Origin: a virus
Reading direction: 5' to 3' (one strand)
Length of the DNA: 43,972 nt
IMG/VR virus record: IMGVR_UViG_3300005253_000028
Coordinates: 1-43,972 of that record
The notes beneath the pieces were generated by a model. It saw only the letters and a program-made list of their open reading frames with translations, searched no databases and had not been told where the DNA came from. Below are positions 39,436 through 43,972 of this stretch, piece after piece. The first letter of the stretch is position 1; every line of letters starts with the position of its first letter. The position numbers were made by a program, and so were the translations under genes.

Positions 39436-39609
39436 TTACGGCTTATCCTTTAGTACGATATTGTATATACTTTCCTTGTAATAGTTGCCTTCATCGTCTT
39501 GGTGGCTTGTTTCCTCTTGAACGTCAAAGTCCCGAATGATAACGCTCACACCTTGAGGAAGTTGGAGGACTTCGGCCATTCCGTCTCGAACCTCGATTAT
39601 AACGTCCAT
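39436..39609 (-). CDS. Small acidic beta-rich protein (57 aa)
   Basis: Starts MDVIIEVRDGMAEVLQLPQG, then SVIIRDFDVQEE: alternating strands with an acidic loop, as in short phage proteins that begin with an I/V-rich strand and a D-F-D turn. The ATG follows GGGGAATAG. Downstream of its stop is a 16-base fragment (39420-39435) identical to the 3' end of the zinc-ribbon gene at 40962. Confidence 0.6.
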   Translation of the reverse strand: MDVIIEVRDGMAEVLQLPQGVSVIIRDFDVQEETSHQDDEGNYYKESIYNIVLKDKP

Positions 39610-39610
39610 T

Positions 39611-39766
39611 CTATTCCCCTTTCTTATCCAGCGGCCTACGTATTCGTTCCTGGTCCCAGTAATAGGAGTTGCATTTTGGGCACCGGCCCCCTGTTTTGGC
39701 AGGGTTTCGCGGGTACCATTCGTGGAAACAGCGTTTACAATGTCTCTGCTTTATGATCTTGACCAT
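39611..39766 (-). CDS. Zinc-ribbon mini-protein, paralogue 2 (51 aa)
   Basis: VKIIKQRHCKRCFHEWYPR, then CPKCNSYYWDQERIRRPL. It is closely similar to the gene at 40962 in protein and DNA, and more distantly to 25776. The ATG overlaps the upstream stop (TAATG), as in the paralogue. Zinc ribbon with a conserved YWDQER tail, probably a DNA- or RNA-polymerase-binding or other host-directed factor, but unproven. Confidence 0.7.
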   Translation of the reverse strand: MVKIIKQRHCKRCFHEWYPRNPAKTGGRCPKCNSYYWDQERIRRPLDKKGE

Positions 39767-39993
39767 TAGTTGCCCTCCGTGAACTCAGCGACAAGCTCAG
39801 ACCTACCACCGCCGCTGCTGCCGCTTGTCCGGTAAACTTGCACCTCATCTTTTCCGGTTGTCTCGTTGTGGGTGAGGTAGACATGAGCCCCCACATGCCA
39901 GCCTCGTAGGTGACCGCTAATGCCGGTCCTCTTGCCGCCCAACCTTGAAACTGGCCCCCTGCTTCCCTGTATGTCTGCTCTGAAGTGTGCCAT
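39766..39993 (-). CDS. Conserved small phage protein (75 aa)
   Basis: AAAGGAGAATC precedes ATG 39993. The sequence (MAHFRADIQGSRGPVSRLGG, SGHLRGWHVGAHVYL, DEVQVYRTSGSSGG) belongs to a widespread group of short phage proteins with the same HFR-x-IQG-x-RG and GW-x-x-G motifs. The role is unknown; beta-rich, basic, possibly nucleic-acid binding. Confidence 0.72.
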   Translation of the reverse strand: MAHFRADIQGSRGPVSRLGGKRTGISGHLRGWHVGAHVYLTHNETTGKDEVQVYRTSGSSGGGRSELVAEFTEGN

Positions 39994-40000
39994 GATTCTC

Positions 40001-40028
40001 CTTTCGTTTTTCCCGTTCCCCATGTTAG
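40001..40028 (-). repeat. Leader repeat B, copy 1
   Basis: This 28-base sequence is identical to 40472-40499. On the minus strand it reads from CTAACATGGGGAACGGG to AAACGAAAG and runs into the ribosome binding site of the gene starting at 39993. It contains an ATG that opens a frame joined to the gene, but the real start has a better ribosome binding site. Confidence 0.85.
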
Positions 40029-40035
40029 GGGAAAG

Positions 40036-40278
40036 TTAGCCCCTCGGGTTTTGTCCGACAGATTCGCAAAACTCAGCCCATGATGGGAAATCATGGCCAG
40101 TCTCGATCTCCTCCGGCCAAGCGGCTATCTTCCCGCCATCCTCAAGTTGGATATGGTACATTGGGCCCACTTCGGGGTCACGCTCCGCATCCGTCAGTTC
40201 TCCTAGGACCGTGAACCCCAGGCCCTCCAGGTGAGCGTACTGCTCGTATGGCGTGGTAAAGGTTTTTCTAAACTCCAT
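40036..40278 (-). CDS. Hypothetical protein (80 aa)
   Basis: TTAGGAGGAAAATC precedes the ATG. The product is acidic, with aromatic and Pro-rich segments (YEQYAHLEGLGFTVLGELTD, MYHIQLEDGGKIAAWPEEI) that suggest a small alpha/beta domain. No family recognised. Confidence 0.62.
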   Translation of the reverse strand: MEFRKTFTTPYEQYAHLEGLGFTVLGELTDAERDPEVGPMYHIQLEDGGKIAAWPEEIETGHDFPSWAEFCESVGQNPRG

Positions 40279-40304
40279 GATTTTCCTCCTAATAAAGCTT
40301 GTTT

Positions 40305-40466
40305 CTAGCCCTCTGATCCTTCGACATCTTCTGGGTGGCCGGTTACTCGTTTTATGATTGGACCGCGGGGATCACAGTGGTTACAAAGGACTCGGTAATC
40401 ATCGGGGTCGCCAGTGACAGTTGCCATCCCACCGCAGTCTGTGCATATAATAATCTGTTTCATCAT
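40305..40466 (-). CDS. Zinc-ribbon protein (53 aa)
   Basis: AAAGGGGGG precedes two ATGs (40466, 40463). CTDCGG and CNHCDP about 24 residues apart form a zinc ribbon; the tail is acidic. Unlike the YWD family it lacks the Tyr-Trp-Asp tail. Confidence 0.62.
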   Translation of the reverse strand: MMKQIIICTDCGGMATVTGDPDDYRVLCNHCDPRGPIIKRVTGHPEDVEGSEG

Positions 40467-40471
40467 CCCCC

Positions 40472-40499
40472 CTTTCGTTTTTCCCGTTCCCCATGTTAG
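40472..40499 (-). repeat. Leader repeat B, copy 2
   Basis: Identical over 28 bases to 40001-40028 and likewise placed directly upstream of a leftward start (40463/40466). The coding sequences that follow are unrelated, so the leader itself was duplicated. Confidence 0.85.
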
Positions 40500-40511
40500 A
40501 GAGTTCTGGTT

Positions 40512-40706
40512 CTAGCCCTCAATGGGGGTGTTTCCTGAATCTCTTAGAGCGGCTTGGTAGCCGATTTCATAACCGACCTGTATCCACTGGTCTTCGATGA
40601 GCTCCTGTAAATAATGTGGGCTTAGGGAACTGATGCGTGCCCTCAGGACTTTTATACGATTTTCCCAATACGTTGTTGTTTTGCGTTCCACTTTCTTGGT
40701 CCTCAT
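40512..40706 (-). CDS. Small basic protein (64 aa)
   Basis: ATG 40706 overlaps the upstream stop and follows GGTTAGGGCGACC. The N-terminal region is Lys/Arg/Thr-rich, the middle a helix (NRIKVLRARISSLSPHYLQE), the end Gly/Tyr/Ile-rich (WIQVGYEIGYQAAL). Possibly nucleic-acid binding. No family recognised. Confidence 0.58.
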   Translation of the reverse strand: MRTKKVERKTTTYWENRIKVLRARISSLSPHYLQELIEDQWIQVGYEIGYQAALRDSGNTPIEG

Positions 40707-40882
40707 GGTCGCCCTAACCGCAACGCATCTTCCGGGGTGTAACCGGCTTGCAGTAGTCTGCGCCATGCCTGGTGGTAGTCCTGCTCACGGATGTGCCTGA
40801 GATCGTTGGAGGTATCAATTCCGCTCTTGAATAACTCATCACAGGCTCGCCAGTATTGTCGGATTTCATAGGTATCGTTCAT
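40703..40882 (-). CDS. Small helical protein (59 aa)
   Basis: TAGGAGGAACGTTG precedes ATG 40882, and this leader belongs to junction element copy 9. The product is helical and basic (EIRQYWRACDELFKSGID, YHQAWRRLLQAGYTPEDAL). No family recognised. It overlaps the next gene by four bases. Confidence 0.6.
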   Translation of the reverse strand: MNDTYEIRQYWRACDELFKSGIDTSNDLRHIREQDYHQAWRRLLQAGYTPEDALRLGRP

Positions 40883-40892
40883 CAACGTTCCT

Positions 40893-40959
40893 CCTAACTA
40901 AGTTAAACTAGCTTCAAGTGATAAGGGCTGCACCTCATTGCAGGTTTAGCACCAGAAAC
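40893..40959 (+). repeat. Junction element, copy 9, in the 5' leader of a leftward gene
   Basis: Plus-strand left box GCTTCAAGTGATAAGGG and right box TTTAGCACCAGAAAC; ACCT/AGGT pair around CATTGC as in copy 3. Bases 40893-40913 are the same extension as in copy 8. It separates the zinc-ribbon gene 40962 from the start at 40882. Confidence 0.78.
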
Positions 40960-40961
40960 CT

Positions 40962-41102
40962 TCATCCCAAGGGCCTACGCCTACGCTCCTGGTCCCAGTA
41001 GTACGAGTTGCAACGGGGGCACCTGACAGGCCTCCCAGGCTGCTTAGGATACCATTCGTGGGGGCATCTGAGGCAATGGCGTTTCTTTATGATCTTGACC
41101 AT
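40962..41102 (-). CDS. Zinc-ribbon mini-protein, paralogue 3 (46 aa)
   Basis: VKIIKKRHCLRCPHEWYPK, then CPRCNSYYWDQERRRRPLG. Paralogue of 39611 (about two thirds identical by eye) and of 25776. Its ATG overlaps the preceding stop (TAATG). The conserved YWDQER tail marks one phage-specific family with three members in this genome. Confidence 0.72.
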   Translation of the reverse strand: MVKIIKKRHCLRCPHEWYPKQPGRPVRCPRCNSYYWDQERRRRPLG

Positions 41103-41584
41103 TAGGCGATCTCCTCCATCGCCTCAAGCTCGGCATCCGAGAATAGCCGGCAGAGGTTAGCGTACTCGTCCTTAGTGGCATTGTAAGCCCTCTCAGCCCG
41201 CCTGCTGTCCGTGTCCTCGCCGGACTCGGCGCAGAAGTCTTCAAAGGTGCCCTGGTCGTGCTTAGTGAGGCACGAGAGTACATCGTAGGCGGTGGGCTTC
41301 GCATATTTAGGGTTATGCTCCCAGTCCTGGGTTGCCTTGCCTCGCGAGACGCCCTTCGTGGGGTCACCGTAGAGGCAGAATGGTCCGGACCGCTCGACCG
41401 ACTGGCCGAAGTTGAAGCAATAGGAGCGCCAACGGTTTGGGGCGTAGTTTCTGACCAGTGTTATGGTGTAGATATCGCGGTCCATCGTGTCCTCGGGGAA
41501 GTGGAGCCCTTGGCCTGCATACTCCACCCGCAGCTCAGTGTTTGTACTCTCCAGAAAGTCCGTTCCCTGCTTCTCGTAGTCCAT
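41102..41584 (-). CDS. Conserved phage protein (160 aa)
   Basis: DFLESTNTELRVEY, RDIYTITLVRN, SYCFNFGQSV, PTAYDVLSCLTKHDQGTFED, FCAESGEDTDSRRAERAY and RLFSDAELEAMEEI are the ordered motifs of a very widespread group of phage proteins of unknown function. Length is normal. GGAGAATC precedes the ATG. It is probably an early accessory protein; its stop overlaps the zinc-ribbon start. Confidence 0.8.
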   Translation of the reverse strand: MDYEKQGTDFLESTNTELRVEYAGQGLHFPEDTMDRDIYTITLVRNYAPNRWRSYCFNFGQSVERSGPFCLYGDPTKGVSRGKATQDWEHNPKYAKPTAYDVLSCLTKHDQGTFEDFCAESGEDTDSRRAERAYNATKDEYANLCRLFSDAELEAMEEIA

Positions 41585-41599
41585 GATTCTCCTTCCGGC

Positions 41600-41893
41600 C
41601 TATCTCATCAGTACCGAGTGGCCAACCCCGGCAGAGCCCCGGATGGGGCTTTCGGCTAGTTTCTCCTGCATCGCTCTATATATTGCCTGGAGTGCTGCTA
41701 GGGCTGCTGCCTTCGTATAGAACGGGTCGAGGTAGGTATAGCGGTCCCAGCCCTCATATCGGGCTTGCCAGAGAGTAGCCCCCACCTTTTCATCTCCGTT
41801 ATCATCCTCCACCTTATAGGAGTAAACAACCCATTGCTCATCTTCACTCCTGTACAATCCTGGGAAGATTCTTTTGAGTTTGAGTTGTTTCAT
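41600..41893 (-). CDS. Hypothetical protein, first gene of the leftward operon (97 aa)
   Basis: AAGGGAGGGGAC precedes the ATG, 26 bases after the predicted transcription start. The N-terminal 60 residues (LKLKRIFPGLYRSEDEQWVV, TLWQARYEGWDRY) resemble a small beta-barrel; a helix follows. No family recognised. Confidence 0.65.
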   Translation of the reverse strand: MKQLKLKRIFPGLYRSEDEQWVVYSYKVEDDNGDEKVGATLWQARYEGWDRYTYLDPFYTKAAALAALQAIYRAMQEKLAESPIRGSAGVGHSVLMR

Positions 41894-41925
41894 GTCCCCT
41901 CCCTTATTTATTCCCTGTGCGTACT

Positions 41926-41954
41926 ACATTAACCTATGTTGGAGGGTTTGTCAA
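41926..41954 (-). promoter_or_regulatory. Near-consensus leftward promoter
   Basis: On the minus strand TTGACA (41949-41954), 17-base spacer, TAATGT (41926-41931). Transcription should start near 41919 and run through all leftward genes to 38419. It faces away from the terminase operon. Confidence 0.82.
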
Positions 41955-42076
41955 GGGGTTTGGGGACCATTTTGCCGGGCCTGCCCAAAATGGCAATATC
42001 GAAGCTAAAACGGTATAACCTGGAGGTGTCTATCACCCCCGGGGGGTGGGGGGTGTCGGTGCCCATTGGAGGGATA

Positions 42077-42120
42077 TTCAAGAGATTCAGGCGGTAACAA
42101 TGTGGGCTATTCACCAGAAA
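42077..42120 (+). repeat. Junction element, copy 10
   Basis: Left box TTCAAGAGATTCAGGCGG, right box GGCTATTCACCAGAAAC; one base shorter than copies 1 and 4. The helix is poor in this copy (ATT/AAT only). It lies between the divergent leftward promoter and the small-terminase gene. Confidence 0.72.
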
Positions 42121-42126
42121 CACAAC

Positions 42127-42155
42127 TTGACATCCTCCTCTATAGGGTCTACCGT
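42127..42155 (+). promoter_or_regulatory. Possible rightward promoter for the packaging operon
   Basis: Perfect TTGACA (42127-42132) with a weak TACCGT (42150-42155) after 17 bases, immediately right of junction element copy 10. A weak -10 would fit a promoter needing an activator. Another candidate, TGGCAA-17-TATAAC, lies at about 41991-42019. Confidence 0.38.
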
Positions 42156-42203
42156 AAAGTATCCCCCGTCACGCCCAAGGGGTGGGGGGGATCAGGGAGG
42201 CCA

Positions 42204-42566
42204 ATGGTACAGCTCCTACAGAAACAGGAAACCTTTTGTCTCGAATACTTCCGCACAGGCAATGCCACACAGTCGGCCATCACGGCCGGCTACTCTCAGC
42301 ACACGGCCGAAGTCATAGCTTATGAGAACCTTAGAAAACCTCGGATAATCGAGCGAATGGCCGAGCTAAACGAAGCTATAGCAACTCCATTGATAGCTGA
42401 TGTCCGGGAGCGCAAAGAGATTCTTTCCACGATAGCGCGAGACAAGAACACCGAACGCACCCGGGCCATTGACTTGTTGAACAAGATGGAGGGGGCATAC
42501 CCACCGCAGCAGGTTTTGGCCCTTGGGGACGTTACCCTTCATATCAAGTTTGACAAGGAGGGCTGA
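42204..42566 (+). CDS. terS: Terminase small subunit
   Basis: ATG 42204 follows AGGGAGG. LLQKQETFCLEYFRTGNATQ, SAITAGYSQHTAEVIAYENL then a long helix is the Terminase_2 signature: N-terminal helix-turn-helix for packaging-site recognition, then an oligomerisation helix. The upstream in-frame extension (from 42066) runs through the junction element and is not supported by a ribosome binding site. The large subunit starts 2.4 kb downstream across the circular junction. Confidence 0.88.
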   Translation: MVQLLQKQETFCLEYFRTGNATQSAITAGYSQHTAEVIAYENLRKPRIIERMAELNEAIATPLIADVRERKEILSTIARDKNTERTRAIDLLNKMEGAYPPQQVLALGDVTLHIKFDKEG

Positions 42567-42973
42567 TGCCGTACAAAGACCCAGCGAAGCAACGTGAGGC
42601 CGTGTGCCAGGCGGTGGCGAAGCACCGGGGCAAAGGTATTACAGAGGCACCGCAAGGTATTACACAGACCGGCAAGGATGTAATACCCGATGTAATACCC
42701 GTTAGACCCGCCAATCAGATAATCCACCATAACCCGCCCCTGGCCGCTGATGTGGTGGCAAACTTCAAGCCTGAGCCCCGGACCAGTGGTTATGCCCGGT
42801 TTGGCCCCCAGCGGCCGCTCAAGGCCTCAGAGACCGCCCTGGTGTCCCCATCCATCCCAGAGCACAAGCGCCGGCGTGGAGGGCTTAAAATGGGCTTTGA
42901 ACCGTGGAGGGTGCATGAAGGCCCAACGCCCGAGCTGGACGCTGATGGTAATGTGATACCAGAGGGCGACTGA
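42566..42973 (+). CDS. Hypothetical basic protein (135 aa)
   Basis: The TGATG junction couples it to the small terminase. The first 20 residues (YKDPAKQREAVCQAVAKHRG) resemble the short basic motif that begins many phage DNA-associated proteins. The middle contains two GIT and two VIP repeats encoded by the inverted DNA repeats at 42635-42699. The rest is Pro-rich and probably disordered. Confidence 0.6.
   Translation: MPYKDPAKQREAVCQAVAKHRGKGITEAPQGITQTGKDVIPDVIPVRPANQIIHHNPPLAADVVANFKPEPRTSGYARFGPQRPLKASETALVSPSIPEHKRRRGGLKMGFEPWRVHEGPTPELDADGNVIPEGD
42635..42699 (+). repeat. Inverted pairs of GGTATTACA within coding sequence
   Basis: GGTATTACA occurs at 42635-42643 and 42656-42664; its exact reverse complement TGTAATACC occurs at 42679-42687 and 42691-42699. 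The four sites could form one or two hairpins or bind a dimeric protein. Because they keep the frame (GIT, GIT, VIP, VIP), duplication within the gene is also possible. The position next to the small terminase makes a packaging or regulatory site worth testing. Confidence 0.8.
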
Positions 42974-43116
42974 TGGACAAAGAGGAGACCGCGCTGACCC
43001 CGGAGCTTATTGAGGAGGCGAAACAGGCGGCGCTTGTGGCCTTCAAGGTGCTCACTGCTAAGCAAAGGCCGCAGGCAAAGGCAGTCCCGTGGGGGCGGAG
43101 GGGGGTACCCTTTTAG
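42973..43116 (+). CDS. Small basic protein (47 aa)
   Basis: TGATG-coupled to the preceding gene. An acidic N-terminal helix (KEETALTPELIEEAKQAALV) is followed by a Lys/Arg/Pro tail. No family recognised. Bases 43117-43190 downstream contain only the ribosome binding site of the next gene. Confidence 0.6.
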   Translation: MDKEETALTPELIEEAKQAALVAFKVLTAKQRPQAKAVPWGRRGVPF

Positions 43117-43190
43117 AGGGACTCGCATACAACTCGGTCCAGTTTCCCAGATTTTTCCCCAACTATTTTCAGGGTAATGGAGGGTTAATT

Positions 43191-43418
43191 ATGGCTTGGG
43201 ATGATGCGTTGGTTTTTAGTGACGGAACCTTTAGGGCGAAGACTCGGAGGGAGAAGTTGTGCGAACTGTTCCACCTGAGCCCCGAGGAGGTTGATGTGCA
43301 GGAGGCGAAGATCAAATCCGAGGTTATGCTGGACTACGTCCGGAGAAGCGATGCCTATGTCCAGTTCATCGAAGAAGCCCACGAGAAAGCGGCCACTAGC
43401 ACCTTATTCTTTGGCTGA
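43191..43418 (+). CDS. Small helical protein (75 aa)
   Basis: ATG 43191 follows GGAGGG. The product is helical and charged (TRREKLCELFHLSPEEVDVQ, VRRSDAYVQFIEEAHEKA), probably a small packaging-region accessory. The longer frame upstream lacks a ribosome binding site. TGATG-coupled to the next gene. Confidence 0.6.
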   Translation: MAWDDALVFSDGTFRAKTRREKLCELFHLSPEEVDVQEAKIKSEVMLDYVRRSDAYVQFIEEAHEKAATSTLFFG

Positions 43419-43501
43419 TGAAAACCTACTGGACACATACGGGAATCTTTTTATTGGTCTTCGGGCTGGTGATCTGGATAGGGAGCTGTTTCTCTGAGTG
43501 A
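43418..43501 (+). CDS. Single-pass membrane micro-protein (27 aa)
   Basis: MKTYWTHTG, then a hydrophobic helix (IFLLVFGLVIWIGS) ending CFSE. The IGSC sequence could be a lipobox, but the peptide would be nearly all signal, so a simple membrane peptide is likelier. A second tiny membrane protein lies at 509. Together they may be lysis-related. Confidence 0.5.
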   Translation: MKTYWTHTGIFLLVFGLVIWIGSCFSE

Positions 43502-43507
43502 TATAAT
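43499..43507 (+). promoter_or_regulatory. Extended -10 promoter before the RyR gene
   Basis: TG-A-TATAAT (43499-43507) matches an extended -10 perfectly, but no -35 box is visible. Transcription would begin near 43514, just before the reversed junction-element leader and the gene at 43559. Confidence 0.55.
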
Positions 43508-43516
43508 GAGGTGAAA

Positions 43517-43552
43517 CCCTTATCACTTGAAGCTAGTTTAACTTTGTTAGGG
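43517..43552 (-). repeat. Junction element, copy 11 (partial, reversed)
   Basis: The plus strand reads CCCTTATCACTTGAAGC, then TAGTTTAACTTTGTTAGG: the reverse complement of the left box and extension of copies 8 and 9. The CACCAG end is missing. As with copies 8 and 9, the extension runs into the ribosome binding site of the adjacent gene (43559). Confidence 0.72.
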
Positions 43553-43558
43553 GGACCG

Positions 43559-43957
43559 ATGGGAACACTTATCGAGCAACGGGCCGAGTTTGTCTACAAT
43601 GCTGCAAGGCTGGCGGCGATAGGGGCCAAGGCTCCGATTGTGCCGGTCGAGTGGTCAGAACGTGAGGATGATTTCAAGCAACAGTTCCTTGCCGTGATTG
43701 AGCGGCAGTGTGGCCCTCAAAGGTCAACGTCCCCGGAGGAGTTGCACGGTAGCTGGATGCAATCCTACCTGGCCATGGGCTGGGTGTACGGTGAGCCATA
43801 CGACAGGGAAAAGCGTATCCACCCCGATTTGGTGCCGTATGCGATGCTCGGGCAGTTGGAGCGTGATAAAGACGCTGTATTCGTGGCCCTTTGTGAGATC
43901 GCCCGGCAGTGGATTTATGAGCCAACAGAATCGTTGGAGGCCAGCGATTGCCTTTGA
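43559..43957 (+). CDS. RyR-domain protein (132 aa)
   Basis: ATG 43559 with TTAGGGGGACCG upstream is chosen over GTG 43511, which would translate the repeat. The C-terminal half (AMGWVYGEPYDREKRIHPDL, VPYAMLGQLERDKDAVFVAL) is the RyR domain first seen in ryanodine receptors: W-x-YG, D-x-x-K, HPDL-x-PY and E-x-x-KD all present. In bacteria and phages RyR domains occur in ligand-binding or signalling proteins, some tied to nucleotide-based defence. The N-terminal half is helical. The gene continues through the circular join. Confidence 0.82.
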   Translation: MGTLIEQRAEFVYNAARLAAIGAKAPIVPVEWSEREDDFKQQFLAVIERQCGPQRSTSPEELHGSWMQSYLAMGWVYGEPYDREKRIHPDLVPYAMLGQLERDKDAVFVALCEIARQWIYEPTESLEASDCL

Positions 43958-43972
43958 AGGAGGTGATGCCCA
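43574..43972. repeat. Terminal direct repeat (right copy)
   Basis: Exact repeat of 1-399. See the left copy. The gene at 43559-43957 is therefore also read from base 1. Confidence 0.93.

Noticed and set aside
42033-42050. C/G palindrome as a terminator
   Set aside because: It is a homopolymer-like CCCCC/GGGGGG run with no T-run and could equally arise from low complexity.
42066-42203. N-terminal extension of the small terminase through copy 10
   Set aside because: It would translate the junction element and lacks a ribosome binding site, whereas ATG 42204 has AGGGAGG.

Overview
The window is a complete, circularly assembled genome of a tailed bacteriophage. Bases 1-399 recur exactly at 43574-43972, so the unique length is 43,573 bp. 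Coding is dense, genes overlap as ATGA/GTGA/TGATG, ribosome binding sites are strong (AGGAGG type) and promoters are sigma70-like, so the host is a bacterium. I cannot name the host. There is a terminase, portal, scaffold, HK97-fold capsid, Bbp16-like cement protein and tail hub, but no visible tape measure, sheath or tail tube. This fits a podovirus-like virion related in its head genes to BPP-1-type phages. I see no integrase, DNA polymerase, RNA polymerase or tRNA.

Layout. (1) Packaging and virion genes run rightward from the small terminase (42204) across the circular junction to 25505. In order these are small terminase, small genes, RyR-domain protein, HNH nuclease, large terminase (1031), portal (2534), a 2946-residue multidomain virion protein (4321-13161), scaffold, major capsid protein, cement protein, beta-helix protein, several structural proteins, adaptor, hub and a holin-like protein. 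(2) Bases 25506-25775 hold a heavily folded non-coding stretch, a strong terminator and a near-consensus promoter. (3) A rightward early/replication block (25776-38318) encodes many Cys-rich mini-proteins, a YopX-like protein, an ASCH protein, a RecB-like nuclease, an OB-like protein, a DnaG-type zinc-finger protein, a nine-copy iteron array (probable origin) and a winged-helix/RecA-like ATPase. Accessory genes follow: methyltransferase-like, DUF1064, three HNH nucleases, DUF5131 and a HigA-like protein. (4) A leftward operon (41893 down to 38419) carries sixteen small genes from a consensus promoter at 41926-41954.

The most unusual feature is a dispersed family of about 45-60-bp elements. 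Each begins with a TTCAAG-like box and most end in CACCAG; the middle is variable but can fold. At least ten full copies and one partial copy sit at gene junctions between 32.9 and 43.6 kb, nearly always directly upstream of an accessory gene, on either strand. They resemble cassette boundaries, stoperators or start-associated sequences in placement, but I do not recognise the sequence. Other candidates are a promoter-linked pseudoknot-capable leader that can mask the ribosome binding site of an HNH gene, a multi-hairpin RNA at 25524-25710, and a giant virion protein with two inserted modules (HELLH and ADP-ribosyltransferase-like) separated by repeated Pro-rich linkers.
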